This document shows, in pieces, positions 16,119-23,677 of a stretch of 30,104 bases of DNA. Origin of the DNA: an uncultured Frankineae bacterium. GTDB taxonomy: Bacteria; Actinomycetota; Actinomycetes; Mycobacteriales; SCTD01. The notes under the pieces are model-generated. The model searched no databases, had not been told where the DNA came from, and saw only the letters and a program-made list of their open reading frames with translations. The position numbers were made by a program, and so were the translations under genes. How positions within the stretch are numbered: position 1 is the stretch's first letter; every line of letters starts with the position of its first letter. The stretch spans positions 1 through 30,104 of the forward strand of contig CADCUE010000202.1 of assembly GCA_902805805.1 (NCBI GenBank). Direction: 5' to 3'.

Positions 16119-16155
16119 CGAGGGCCCGTCCACCGACTCGGTGTGCGGGCCCTCG
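16119..16155. terminator. Bidirectional hairpin terminator between the DUF3618 operon and the pseudo-receiver gene
   Basis: Outer perfect 10-bp stem CGAGGGCCCG / CGGGCCCTCG (16119-16128, 16146-16155) plus a nested CACCG-ACT-CGGTG stem (16131-16143). It lies between two convergent stop codons. There is no T-tract. Confidence 0.65.
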
Positions 16156-16203
16156 GCACGTCGCGGACCGTCCGTGGACGCCGCTCGCCGCCACAGCCTG
16201 CGG

Positions 16204-16833
16204 TCAGACCGCCAGCAGGTCCCGCAGGCCGCGGGCCACGGCGAGGGGCGGGATCTGACGGGGGAACACCGTTGCGGCACCCGCGTCCAGCAGCGCACCG
16301 ACGCGGTCCCCGCGGGCCGCCTGCGCCGCCACGACCGTCTGCGGGCAGAAGCGGCGCACCTCCCGCACGACCTGCTCGCCCGGCACCATGGCCAGGGTGT
16401 CCTCCACGAGCAGCAGGTCCGGCTGCTCGGCCACCGCCAGCCCGACGACGTCGGCGCCGTTGTCCAGTCGGGCGACCACCACCAGGCCGGAGTCCTCCAG
16501 GTCGTGCGCCACCTTGTCCACGAACCACGCGTTGCGGTGAGCCAGCACGACCCGCTGGTCGACCGTCCTGCGCAGCAGGTTGCCGGTGACCCGGAGCTGC
16601 TCGTCGGCCCGACGCACCAGCGCCTCGTGCTCGCGCTTGAGGACCTCGAGCGACCGCGCGGCGTCCATCCGCATCTCGCGGCTGCGGACGACGGCGGCCG
16701 CCGCCTGCTCAGCCATGTGACGGGCGTCGTTGAAGCGCTGGATGGCCCGCAGCTGCTGCGCAGCGAGGTCGAGCTCGGTGCGGATGCGGCAGGACGCAGC
16801 AGGCGTGGCGGACGTGGTCTCGGTCAGCGTCAT
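16204..16833 (-). CDS. Degenerate receiver-domain (pseudo-response-regulator) protein with N-terminal coiled coil
   Basis: 209 residues from ATG 16833 with GAGGGAG upstream. Residues 17-90 are helical, Ala/Arg/Glu-rich and coiled-coil-like. Residues 95-209 resemble a CheY-type receiver: VVLAHRNAWFVDKVAHDLED, then PDLLLVEDTLAMVPGEQVV, then DRVGALLDAGAATVF. Aligned on PDLLLV and on the Gly 8 residues further, the phospho-accepting Asp position is Glu144. The acidic pair after strand 1 is His-Arg, and the switch Lys region reads FPRQIP with no Lys. It cannot be phosphorylated in the usual way and may be locked in one state or bind partners or ligands. There is no DNA-binding output domain. It is divergent from a DICT-domain gene, with which it may work. 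Confidence 0.68.
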   Translation of the reverse strand: MTLTETTSATPAASCRIRTELDLAAQQLRAIQRFNDARHMAEQAAAAVVRSREMRMDAARSLEVLKREHEALVRRADEQLRVTGNLLRRTVDQRVVLAHRNAWFVDKVAHDLEDSGLVVVARLDNGADVVGLAVAEQPDLLLVEDTLAMVPGEQVVREVRRFCPQTVVAAQAARGDRVGALLDAGAATVFPRQIPPLAVARGLRDLLAV

Positions 16834-17053
16834 GCGGCTCCCTCGAGCAGAGGACGCGTGCGGCTCACGGCGGCGTCGGTCACAGGTGACGGGTCGACGG
16901 CTGCAGTCTCAACCGAGGACTCGACCCTAACCCCGGTGGCACAGGTGTCCAGCCCCGGCGGCACATCTCTCACCTCCTGGACAGGTCCGACGTCCCGGTC
17001 CGCGTCCGCACCTGGGAGTGCGCCGGTGGCCTCCGGCGGGGTAGAGCGGGGCC
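16834..17053. promoter_or_regulatory. Divergent intergenic region between pseudo-receiver and DICT genes
   Basis: 220 bp without a gene. It holds ACAGGTG twice (16882-16888 and 16941-16947), the first inside GTCAC-AG-GTGAC dyad symmetry, and another small dyad GGACAGGTCC (16979-16988). These are candidate regulator sites for the divergent pair. No clear -35/-10 pair was found. Confidence 0.3.
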
Positions 17054-17515
17054 ATGGACCTCGGAGCAGCGCGAACGCCGTACGAGCTGGTGTGCCGGAC
17101 GACGCCCGTCCGCGACGCGACCAAGGCCGAGCTGCTCGGGCTCACCCGCCGGCTGGAGCGCGCGGCGCTGCTGGCGCCGCCGCCGTCCGTGGCCGCGACG
17201 CTGCAGGACTCCCGCTACCTCACCGACCGCACCCGTGCGGTCTACGCGGCCCTGGCGGCGGCCGGCGCGCCGGCGCGCCTGCACGCGCGCGGTCTCCAGG
17301 CGTGGCTGGCCCCGGGCGTCACGGGGGTCGCGCTGGACGAGGACGACCCGCTGGTCGACGAGTGGGTGGTGGTCCTGCCCGGCGTCTCCCCCGTGGTCTT
17401 CGCCGCGACCGACCTGCACGTCCCCGACTGCGAGGACGAGGACCGCTGCTTCTCGTACGGCGTCAGCTACGACCCCGAGGTGGTCCAGGGCTGCGGGCGC
17501 CTGCTCGGCCTGTGA
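17054..17515 (+). CDS. Stand-alone DICT sensory-domain protein
   Basis: 153 residues. The DICT domain is a sensory module usually fused to GGDEF, histidine kinase or MerR parts. Visible pieces: AATLQDSRYLTDRTRAVYAALAAAGA (about 47-72), an alternating segment ARLHARGLQAWLAPGVTGVALDEDDPLVDEWVVVLPG (about 74-110; the DDPL...EW core is typical), FAATDLHVPDCEDEDRCFSYGVSYDPEVV (117-144). Nothing else is attached, so it must signal by protein contact. Several Cys residues and the acidic run near 126-132 could bind a ligand or metal, which is speculative. It starts at ATG 17054, with TAGAGC 6 nt upstream (weak leaderless pattern) and no good ribosome site. Its divergent neighbour is a pseudo-receiver protein. 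Confidence 0.65.
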   Translation: MDLGAARTPYELVCRTTPVRDATKAELLGLTRRLERAALLAPPPSVAATLQDSRYLTDRTRAVYAALAAAGAPARLHARGLQAWLAPGVTGVALDEDDPLVDEWVVVLPGVSPVVFAATDLHVPDCEDEDRCFSYGVSYDPEVVQGCGRLLGL

Positions 17516-17525
17516 GGGCGGCCGG

Positions 17526-17831
17526 TCAGGCGACGGTGTGCGCCAGCACGTCGCGCGTCATCCGCCGCTCGACGACGAAGGACAGGAAGGGCACCGTCCC
17601 CGCGAGGGCCACCAGCAGCGTCCGCAGGACGGACCACCCGGCCCGCCGCGCGAGGTCGACGGTCACCCCGAGGTAGACGATGTACAGGAACCCGTGGATG
17701 GGGCTGATGGTCTCGGACAGCCGGGGCTCGCCGCCGAGGTAGCGCAGCGGGACGGCGACGAGCAGGAACACGACCAGCACGACGCCGACGACGTTGGCCA
17801 GGATGCGGTAGCGCTGCAGGGCGGCCCTCAC
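17526..17831 (-). CDS. DUF3817 family small membrane protein
   Basis: 101 residues from GTG 17831 (VRAALQRYRILANVVGVVLV). Membrane spans lie at about 10-28, 40-58 (ISPIHGFLYIVYLGVTVDLA, the family hallmark HGFLYI) and 62-84 (WSVLRTLLVALAGTVPFLSFVVERR). DUF3817 proteins are short actinobacterial integral membrane proteins of unknown function. The GTG overlaps the stop of the gene before it (GTGA), so the two are translationally coupled. Confidence 0.85.
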   Translation of the reverse strand: MRAALQRYRILANVVGVVLVVFLLVAVPLRYLGGEPRLSETISPIHGFLYIVYLGVTVDLARRAGWSVLRTLLVALAGTVPFLSFVVERRMTRDVLAHTVA

Positions 17832-18190
17832 CGGCGGGCTTGGTCGTCGAGCCAGGCGAGGTGGCGGTTGTAGGCGGCGAGCTCGTCGTCCTCGTCCTCG
17901 CCCGGCGGGGGCGCCTGCGGGGAGACCACCACCGGCAGGGACGGGTCCTCGGCGGTGCGCTCCTCGGCCCGTCGGGGGTCGAGCTCGTCGAGGACGAGCT
18001 TGACCCACAGGAAGACGGCGAAGCCGGCGAACAGCCACCACTGCACGGCGTAGCCGTAGTGCTGCCAGGCGCGGCCGTCGCTGCCGCCCTTGTCCCACTG
18101 CCACAGGCCGATGCGGACGAGCACCAGCACCGACGCCACCAGCAGGACGTGCAGGCCCAGCCACCGCGGTGTGGAGAAGGCCCTGAGCAC
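17828..18190 (-). CDS. Small actinobacterial membrane protein, coupled to DUF3817
   Basis: 120 residues from GTG 18190 (VLRAFSTPRWLGLHVLLVAS). Two membrane spans are at about 9-28 (LGLHVLLVASVLVLVRIGLWQW) and 42-62 (YAVQWWLFAGFAVFLWVKLVLDE). A soluble acidic C-terminus contains PPPGEDEDDELAAYNRHLAWLDDQARR in two parts, the ELAAYNRHLAWL end being a conserved actinobacterial pattern. The function is unknown. GGAGGGG directly precedes the GTG with unusually short spacing, so the exact start is uncertain. It is divergent from the histidine phosphatase gene and overlaps DUF3817 by 4 bp. Confidence 0.72.
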   Translation of the reverse strand: MLRAFSTPRWLGLHVLLVASVLVLVRIGLWQWDKGGSDGRAWQHYGYAVQWWLFAGFAVFLWVKLVLDELDPRRAEERTAEDPSLPVVVSPQAPPPGEDEDDELAAYNRHLAWLDDQARR

Positions 18191-18278
18191 CCCTCCAGAG
18201 TAGCGACGCAGAGCGGCCCGCGCCTCGCGCAGCGGGCCCGACGGTGTGACGCCAGCCGTGCTGGGCAAGGTCCGCGCC

Positions 18279-19043
18279 ATGCTGCCTCGCACCGGCCCGG
18301 ACGCGCCGTGGCCCGCCTCCCTGTGGGTCGTGCGGCACGGCGAGAGCGCCGGCAACGTCGCCCGCGACGCCGCTGAGGCCGGGGGTCTCGAGCGGCTCGA
18401 CCTCAGCCAGCGCGACGTCGACGTCCCGCTGTCGGACCTCGGCTGCCGGCAGGCCGCGGCCCTCGGCCGCTGGACCGCCGAGCAGCCCCGCGACGCCCAG
18501 CCGACGGTGCTGTGGTGCTCGCCGTACGTCCGCGCGCAGCAGACGGCGCAGCTCGCGATGCAGGCCGCGGGGCTCGACGTCCCCATGGTGGTCGACGAAC
18601 GGCTGCGGGAGCGCGAGTTCGGTGTGCTCGACGGGCTCACCCGGCGCGGCATCACGGCGCAGTACCCCGAGGAGTCGGCGCGGCGGGCGGCGATCGGCAA
18701 GTTCTACCACCGCCCTCCCGGCGGCGAGTCGTGGGTCGACGTGGCACAGCGGCTGCGTGCGGTGCTCGACGAGATCCGCATGGACGCCCGCGGTGAGCGG
18801 GTGCTGCTCATGGCCCACCAGGTCGTCGTGCTGCTGACCCGCTACGTCGTCGAGGGCATGGACGAGCCCACCGTCCTCGACATCGACGCCGCCGGCGAGG
18901 TCGCCAACTGCGCGGTCACGTCCTACGTCCTGGACGAGCAGGCGGGCCGGCTGCGTCTGGAGCGCTACAACGAGGTCGCCCCGCTCGAGCAGCAGGCCGA
19001 GCCCGTCACCGCCGAGCCGGACGCCCCCGTTGCCCCCCGCTGA
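18279..19043 (+). CDS. Histidine phosphatase (phosphoglycerate mutase-like) family protein
   Basis: 254 residues of the histidine phosphatase superfamily. The phospho-accepting motif is VVRHGES (Arg19, His20, Glu22). The second set is CSPYVRAQQTA (about 80-90), RLREREFGVLDG (acid around Glu111-113) and LLMAHQVVVLL (His180). KFYHRPPGGESW is typical of the phosphatase branch rather than true mutases. The substrate cannot be told from sequence. ATG 18279 has AAGG about 8 nt upstream. GTG 18246 is an alternative in-frame start without a ribosome site. The end overlaps or abuts the NAD(P)H-hydrate dehydratase gene, so the two are probably one transcript. Confidence 0.85.
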   Translation: MLPRTGPDAPWPASLWVVRHGESAGNVARDAAEAGGLERLDLSQRDVDVPLSDLGCRQAAALGRWTAEQPRDAQPTVLWCSPYVRAQQTAQLAMQAAGLDVPMVVDERLREREFGVLDGLTRRGITAQYPEESARRAAIGKFYHRPPGGESWVDVAQRLRAVLDEIRMDARGERVLLMAHQVVVLLTRYVVEGMDEPTVLDIDAAGEVANCAVTSYVLDEQAGRLRLERYNEVAPLEQQAEPVTAEPDAPVAPR

Positions 19044-19056
19044 CCCCGACCAGTCG

Positions 19057-19917
19057 ATGCCGGTGGTCTCGACCCTGCTGCTGCGCAGCTGGGGCCCGCC
19101 GGAGCCGGACCACGGCGGCGACAAGCACAGCCGCGGGACGGTCGCCGTCGTCGGCGGGACCACCAGCACCCCCGGCGCGGTGCTCCTGGCCGGGCTCGGC
19201 GCCCTGCGCGCCGGCACCGGACGGCTGCAGGTGCTCACGGTCGACACGACGTCCGTCGCCGTGGCCGTCGCCCTGCCGGAGGCGATGGTGCGCGGCCTGC
19301 CGGCGGACGCCCAGGGCTCGCTCTCCCCGGACGCCGCGGACCAGCTGGTCGAGGCTCTCGCCGGCGCGGACACGGTCGTCCTGGGACCCGGCCTGTCGAG
19401 CAAGGACGGTGCCCGCGAGCTGCTCCACCGCGTGCTCCCCGCGCTGGAGCCGGAGGTCACCGTGGTGCTCGACGCCGTGGCCCTGACGGCCCTCGCCGGT
19501 GCGCCGGAGCTGCTCGCACCGGTGCAGAACCGCGTGGTGCTGACGCCCAACTCCGGCGAGCTGGCGGCGCTGCTCGAGGGCCAGGAGCTGCCGGAGCAGG
19601 AGGCCGCCACCCGGGTCGCCGACCGCTACGGCGCCGTCGTCTCGGCCCGCGGCTGGGTGGTGGCGCCGGACGGCCGCTGCTGGCGGGAGGAGGCCGGGGG
19701 CATCGGGCTGGGCACCTCCGGCTCGGGCGACGTCCTGGCCGGGCTCGTGGGCGGCATGCTGGCCCGCGGGTCGGAGCCGGCCCAGGCCGCGGTGTGGGGG
19801 CAGCACCTGCACGCCGCCGCCGGTGACCGCCTGACCTCCCGGCTGGGTCGCCTCGGCTTCCTCGCCCGCGAGCTGCTCGACGAGGTGCCCGCCGTCCTGA
19901 CGACGCTGCGACCCTAG
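19057..19917 (+). CDS. nnrD: ADP-dependent NAD(P)H-hydrate dehydratase (NnrD-type, dehydratase domain only)
   Basis: 286 residues, ribokinase-like CARKD fold. It repairs hydrated NADH and NADPH by ADP-dependent dehydration in the cytoplasm. Visible motifs are HGGDKHSRGTVAVVGG at about 19-34, GALLAGLGALRAGTGRLQV-like dinucleotide region (AVLLAGLGALRAGTGRLQV), VVLGPGL, VLDAVALTAL, VVLTPNSGELAAL, and GTSGSGDVLAGLVGGMLARG carrying the catalytic Asp of the GSGD motif. The epimerase domain found in fused NnrD/YjeF proteins is absent and must be encoded elsewhere. ATG 19057 was chosen; a TTG at 19030, overlapping the previous stop, would add 9 residues. It sits behind the histidine phosphatase gene in the same direction. 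Confidence 0.88.
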   Translation: MPVVSTLLLRSWGPPEPDHGGDKHSRGTVAVVGGTTSTPGAVLLAGLGALRAGTGRLQVLTVDTTSVAVAVALPEAMVRGLPADAQGSLSPDAADQLVEALAGADTVVLGPGLSSKDGARELLHRVLPALEPEVTVVLDAVALTALAGAPELLAPVQNRVVLTPNSGELAALLEGQELPEQEAATRVADRYGAVVSARGWVVAPDGRCWREEAGGIGLGTSGSGDVLAGLVGGMLARGSEPAQAAVWGQHLHAAAGDRLTSRLGRLGFLARELLDEVPAVLTTLRP

Positions 19918-20001
19918 TCACGGGGCCGTCGTCACGGGGTTGCCGGACGCCCGGTGGGTAGGTCGGTCACCGATGCACACCCCTGCCCCGAGGAGAACCG
20001 C

Positions 20002-20196
20002 ATGAGCGAGCAGCCAGCAACCAGCGCCGGGACGACCCGCGCGGCCGGCGACGGTGTCGACGACCAGGAGCTGACCGCCCAGGTCGCCGACCAGACCGAC
20101 AGCAACCTCGAGGTCGAGGGCGCCTTCGAGCGCGAGAGCGACCAGGCGGTCACCGACACGGAGATCGCGAAGGCCGAGGGCGACGACCTGGCCTGA
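20002..20196 (+). CDS. Small acidic hypothetical protein
   Basis: 64 residues, starting MSEQPATSAGTTRAAGDGVD after GAGGAGA with about 7 nt spacing. It has 17 Asp/Glu against 3 Arg/Lys, no hydrophobic core and no Cys, so it is probably intrinsically disordered. No family was recognised. The good ribosome site and clear codon bias argue that it is real. An in-frame ATG at 19954 would lengthen it by 16 residues but lacks such a site. Confidence 0.6.
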   Translation: MSEQPATSAGTTRAAGDGVDDQELTAQVADQTDSNLEVEGAFERESDQAVTDTEIAKAEGDDLA

Positions 20197-20212
20197 GCCG
20201 ACGGCACCGGCG

Positions 20213-20731
20213 CTAGGGGACGACCGGCTCCGAGTGGCTGCCGGGCGCCGGCACCTGGTCGAAGTGCTCGAGCGGCACGGCGAGGAACAGCCCGCGGGCC
20301 CGGAAGGCCTCGACCCCGTCGCCCGCCCGTCCCGAGCACGTCACCCAGACCTTGCGGCCGTCCCGCTGCTCCACGCGCGCCCGCACCGTGTAGGGGACGC
20401 CCACGCGCACCGGCTTGACGTAGTCCACCTGCAGCATGCGGGTGACGCCGGGGACTCCGGCGAGGTAGAGCAGGAAGCCCAGGACGTCGTCGACGACCGT
20501 GGCGACGGCCCCGCCGTGGGCGATGCCCGGCGCGCCGCTGTGCCGGGGCTCGAAGACGTGCTCGGTCACGACCTCCTCGCCGTCGCGGCGGACCTGCAGG
20601 TGGAAGCCCTGCGCGGCCTCGGGTCCGCAGCCCAGGCAGGTCGGGTAGTGGGGCGGCAGCGGCCCGTCGTCGCCGAGCCCGTCGGCCACGCTCCGCAGGT
20701 GCTCGCGGACGTCCGCGCCGGCCTCAGACAC
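20213..20731 (-). CDS. PaaI-like hotdog-fold acyl-CoA thioesterase
   Basis: 172 residues. The hotdog thioesterase core is at about 65-165, with SGAPGIAHGGAVATVVDDVLG (His72-Gly-Gly and Asp81/82 as typical active-site residues), MLQVDYVKPVRVGVPYTVRARV and RKVWVTCSGRA. The N-terminus carries CLGCG, a motif often seen in actinobacterial members. It should hydrolyse acyl-CoA thioesters, substrate unknown. The GTG start at 20731 overlaps the acyl-CoA dehydrogenase stop by 8 bp, so they are translationally coupled and probably act in one fatty-acid route. Confidence 0.85.
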   Translation of the reverse strand: MSEAGADVREHLRSVADGLGDDGPLPPHYPTCLGCGPEAAQGFHLQVRRDGEEVVTEHVFEPRHSGAPGIAHGGAVATVVDDVLGFLLYLAGVPGVTRMLQVDYVKPVRVGVPYTVRARVEQRDGRKVWVTCSGRAGDGVEAFRARGLFLAVPLEHFDQVPAPGSHSEPVVP

Positions 20732-21866
20732 CGAGGGACCGCCCGATGATCTCCTTCATGACCTCTGTCGTCCCGCCGTAGATGGTCTGCACCCGCGCGT
20801 CGAGGTAGGCCTTGGCGACGGGGTACTCGAGCATGTAGCCGTAGCCCCCGTGCAGCTGGACGCACGCGTCGACGACCCGCTTCTGCAGCTCGGTCGTCCA
20901 CCACTTGGCCATCGCGGCGTCCTGCACGGTGAACCGGCCGGCGTTGTGCTCGAGCACCGCCTTGTCGACGTACGTCCGCGCGATCTCGAGCTCGGTGGCC
21001 AGCTCGGCCAGGACGAACCGGTTGTGCTGGAACGAGCCGATCGGCTTGCCGAAGGCGGTGCGCCCCTTGCAGTAGTCGAGCGTCAGGTCGAAGACGTGCT
21101 GCGCGCCGGCCACCGCCCCCACCGCGATGGACAGCCGCTCCTGCGGCAGCTTCTCCATCAGGTGCACGAAGCCGCCGCCCTCGCGGCCCACGAGGTTGGC
21201 GGCCGGCACGCGGACCTCGTCGAAGAACAGCTCCGCGGTGTCCTGCGCCTTGAGACCGACCTTCTCGAGGTTGCGCCCGCGCTCGAAGCCGGCCATCCCG
21301 CGCTCGACCGCCAGCAGCGAGAAGCCGTGGGCGCCCGCCTCCGGGTCGGTGCGGGCGACGACCAGCACCAGGTCGGCGTGGATGCCGTTGGTGATGAAGG
21401 TCTTGGAGCCGGACAGCACCCAGTCGTCGCCGTCGCGACGGGCCGTCGTGCGCAGCCCCTGCAGGTCGGAGCCGGCGCCCGGCTCGGTCATCGCGATGGC
21501 CGTGATCAGCTCGCCGCGGACGAACGGCGGCAGCCACCGCTGCTTCTGCTCGTCGGTCGTGAGGTCGAGCAGGTACGGCGCCATCACGTCGTTGTGCAGG
21601 GTGAAGCCGACCCCGCTGGCGCCGACGCGGGTGACCTCCTCCCCCACCACGCAGTTGAACCGGAAGTCGGCGGTGCCGCCGCCGCCGTACTGCTCGGGCA
21701 CGTCCGTGCCGAGCAGCCCCTGCTCACCGGCCGCGAGCCACACCGCCCGGTCGACCAGGCCCGCCGCCTCCCACTGCTCGTGGAACGGCGTGACGTGCTG
21801 AGCCAGGAAGGCGCGCACGGAGGCCCGGAACGCCTCGTGCTCGGCCTCGTAGAGGGTGGAGCGCAT
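20724..21866 (-). CDS. Acyl-CoA dehydrogenase, LCAD/isovaleryl-type active site
   Basis: 380 residues, full-length FAD acyl-CoA dehydrogenase for the first beta-oxidation step. Features: AIAMTEPGAGSDLQGL (about 123-138), LSGSKTFITNG (151-161), and GRTAFGKPIGSFQHNRFVLAEL (268-289). The C-terminal block reads IYGGTTEVMKEIIGR, with Gly where medium- and short-chain enzymes carry the catalytic Glu. Glu243 in KLPQERLSIA sits where long-chain and isovaleryl-CoA dehydrogenases place their base, so it is active but of that subclass. ATG 21866 has no ribosome site and lies 6 nt after TAGCCT, so the transcript is probably leaderless. It is coupled to the thioesterase and followed upstream by a fatty-acyl-CoA ligase in the same direction. 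Confidence 0.92.
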   Translation of the reverse strand: MRSTLYEAEHEAFRASVRAFLAQHVTPFHEQWEAAGLVDRAVWLAAGEQGLLGTDVPEQYGGGGTADFRFNCVVGEEVTRVGASGVGFTLHNDVMAPYLLDLTTDEQKQRWLPPFVRGELITAIAMTEPGAGSDLQGLRTTARRDGDDWVLSGSKTFITNGIHADLVLVVARTDPEAGAHGFSLLAVERGMAGFERGRNLEKVGLKAQDTAELFFDEVRVPAANLVGREGGGFVHLMEKLPQERLSIAVGAVAGAQHVFDLTLDYCKGRTAFGKPIGSFQHNRFVLAELATELEIARTYVDKAVLEHNAGRFTVQDAAMAKWWTTELQKRVVDACVQLHGGYGYMLEYPVAKAYLDARVQTIYGGTTEVMKEIIGRSLGV

Positions 21867-21872
21867 GGCCGC

Positions 21873-21878
21873 AGGCTA
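21873..21878 (-). promoter_or_regulatory. -10 box giving a leaderless acyl-CoA dehydrogenase transcript
   Basis: TAGCCT on the minus strand, followed by 6 nt and the ATG. This is the same arrangement as at orn. It lies just past the stop of the ligase gene (stop at 21907), so the dehydrogenase-thioesterase pair can be transcribed separately from the ligase. Confidence 0.5.
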
Positions 21879-21906
21879 ACGGCGGTGCACGCCCGACCCG
21901 CGGCGG

Positions 21907-23556
21907 CTACGCGGGGGCGGGTGTCGGCGCGAGGTGCTGCACCTCGAGCTCGCCCTCGGCGTACTGCTTGCGCAGGACCTTCTTGTCGAACTTGCCGACG
22001 CTGGTCTTGGGCACGCTCGAGATGAAGGTCCACCGCTCCGGCAGCCACCAGCGGGCCACCTTGTCGGCCAGGTGGCGGGTGAGCTCCTCGGGCGAGGCCG
22101 AGGCACCGGGGCGGAGCACGACGCAGGCCAGCGGCCGCTCGTCCCAGCGCTCGTCCGGGACGGCCACGACGGCCGCCTCGAACACCGCCGGATGACCCAT
22201 GAGCGCGCCCTCGAGCTCGACCGAGCTGATCCACTCGCCGCCCGACTTGATGACGTCCTTGCTGCGGTCGGTGATCTGCAGGTAGCCGTTGGGCGAGCAG
22301 GACGCCACGTCGCCGGTGCGCAGCCAGCCGTCGGAGAACTTCTCCGGGTCGTCGTCGAGGTGGTAGGCGCCCGTGACCCACGGGCCGCGGACCTGGATCT
22401 CGCCGACGGACGTGCCGTCCCACGGCAGGACCGTCCCGGCGTCGTCCACCAGCCGCATCTCGACCCCGGGCAGCACGCGTCCGGTCTTGGCGCGCCAGGT
22501 CCACTGCTCCTCGGCCGGGGTGCCGGCGGGCACGTGCGCGATGGCGGCGAGCGGCGAGGTCTCGGTCATGCCCCACGCCTGGACGATGTGCATCCCGTGG
22601 TCGTCCTCGAAGCGCCGCATGAGCCCGAGCGGCACCGCCGAGCCGCCGCAGGCGACCAGCCGCAGCGAGGTGAGGTCCGTCGGGTGGGCGTCGACGTGGG
22701 CCAGCAGGTCGTTCCAGATCGTCGGCACGGCGCCGGCGACGGTCGGGCGGAGCTCGCTGATCATGCGGGCGAGGGGCTCGGCCTGCAGGAAGCGGCCGGG
22801 CAGGACGAAGTCGGCGCCGGCCAGCCAGCCGGAGTAGGCGAGTCCCCACGCCGCGGCGTGGAACATCGGCACCACCGGCAGCACGGTGTCGAGCTCGCTG
22901 ATCCCGAAGCCGTTGCCGCTGACGCTGGCCATCGAGTGCAGGTAGGTCGACCGGTGGCTGTAGACGACGCCCTTGGGGTTGCCGGTCGTCCCGCTCGTGT
23001 AGCACATGGCCATCGGCGCGCGCTCGTCGAGCTCCGGCCACGCGAAGGTCTCCGGCGCGGACGCGAGCAGGTCCTCGTAGCGGTGCACGGGCCGGTCGCC
23101 GAGGCCGCTCGCGTCCCCCTCCCCCACCAGCACGAAGCACTCGACGGTCGGGATGCTGTCGGCGACGGCCGCCAGCAGCGGGAGCACGGTGGCGTCGACG
23201 ATCACGACCTTGTCCTGGCCGTGGTCGATGACGTACGCCAGCTGCTCGGGGAACAGCCGCAGGTTCAGGGTGTGCAGCACCGCACCCATCGACGGCACGG
23301 CGAGGTAGGCCTCCAAGTGCTCCTGCGTGTTCCACAGGAACGTCCCGACCCGGTCGCCCTGCTCGACGCCCAGGGCCGCGAGCGCCCCGGCCAGTCGTGC
23401 GGCCCGTCGCGCCACCTGGGCGTACGTCGCCTCCCGCACGGTGTCGCCGTCGAAGGTGCGCACCCGGCTGTCGGCGAAGACCGTCTCGCCGTGCCGGAGC
23501 AGGCTCGAGATCGTGAGCTGGACGTCCTGCATGGTGCTGACCACGGGGTCGGTCAC
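21907..23556 (-). CDS. fadD: Long-chain fatty acid--CoA ligase (FadD-type, ANL superfamily)
   Basis: 549 residues. It adenylates fatty acids with ATP and transfers them to CoA. GTG 23556 follows AGGAGGACCC, an excellent ribosome site. Motifs: P-loop YTSGTTGNPKGVVYSHRS at 186-203, PMFHAAAWGLAYSGW, WGMTETSPLA, GWLRTGDVAS (hinge Asp region), ITDRSKDVIKSGGEWISSVELE, and the C-terminal catalytic Lys522 in KTSVGKFDKK. The pattern with PMFHAAAWG and FADD13-like spacing suggests a medium- to long-chain ligase. It lies upstream of the acyl-CoA dehydrogenase and thioesterase on the same strand, consistent with activation followed by oxidation of the same acyl chains. Confidence 0.92.
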   Translation of the reverse strand: MTDPVVSTMQDVQLTISSLLRHGETVFADSRVRTFDGDTVREATYAQVARRAARLAGALAALGVEQGDRVGTFLWNTQEHLEAYLAVPSMGAVLHTLNLRLFPEQLAYVIDHGQDKVVIVDATVLPLLAAVADSIPTVECFVLVGEGDASGLGDRPVHRYEDLLASAPETFAWPELDERAPMAMCYTSGTTGNPKGVVYSHRSTYLHSMASVSGNGFGISELDTVLPVVPMFHAAAWGLAYSGWLAGADFVLPGRFLQAEPLARMISELRPTVAGAVPTIWNDLLAHVDAHPTDLTSLRLVACGGSAVPLGLMRRFEDDHGMHIVQAWGMTETSPLAAIAHVPAGTPAEEQWTWRAKTGRVLPGVEMRLVDDAGTVLPWDGTSVGEIQVRGPWVTGAYHLDDDPEKFSDGWLRTGDVASCSPNGYLQITDRSKDVIKSGGEWISSVELEGALMGHPAVFEAAVVAVPDERWDERPLACVVLRPGASASPEELTRHLADKVARWWLPERWTFISSVPKTSVGKFDKKVLRKQYAEGELEVQHLAPTPAPA

Positions 23557-23677
23557 GGGTCCTCCTCGGGTGCGGGTGCTCCTGCGTGCGCAGCCTGCCG
23601 CACTCCCTCGGTGCAGGACCAGTACCTCGACGGACGTACGGTGGTGGCGTGCTGACAGGACCTGCGCGAGGACGTCG

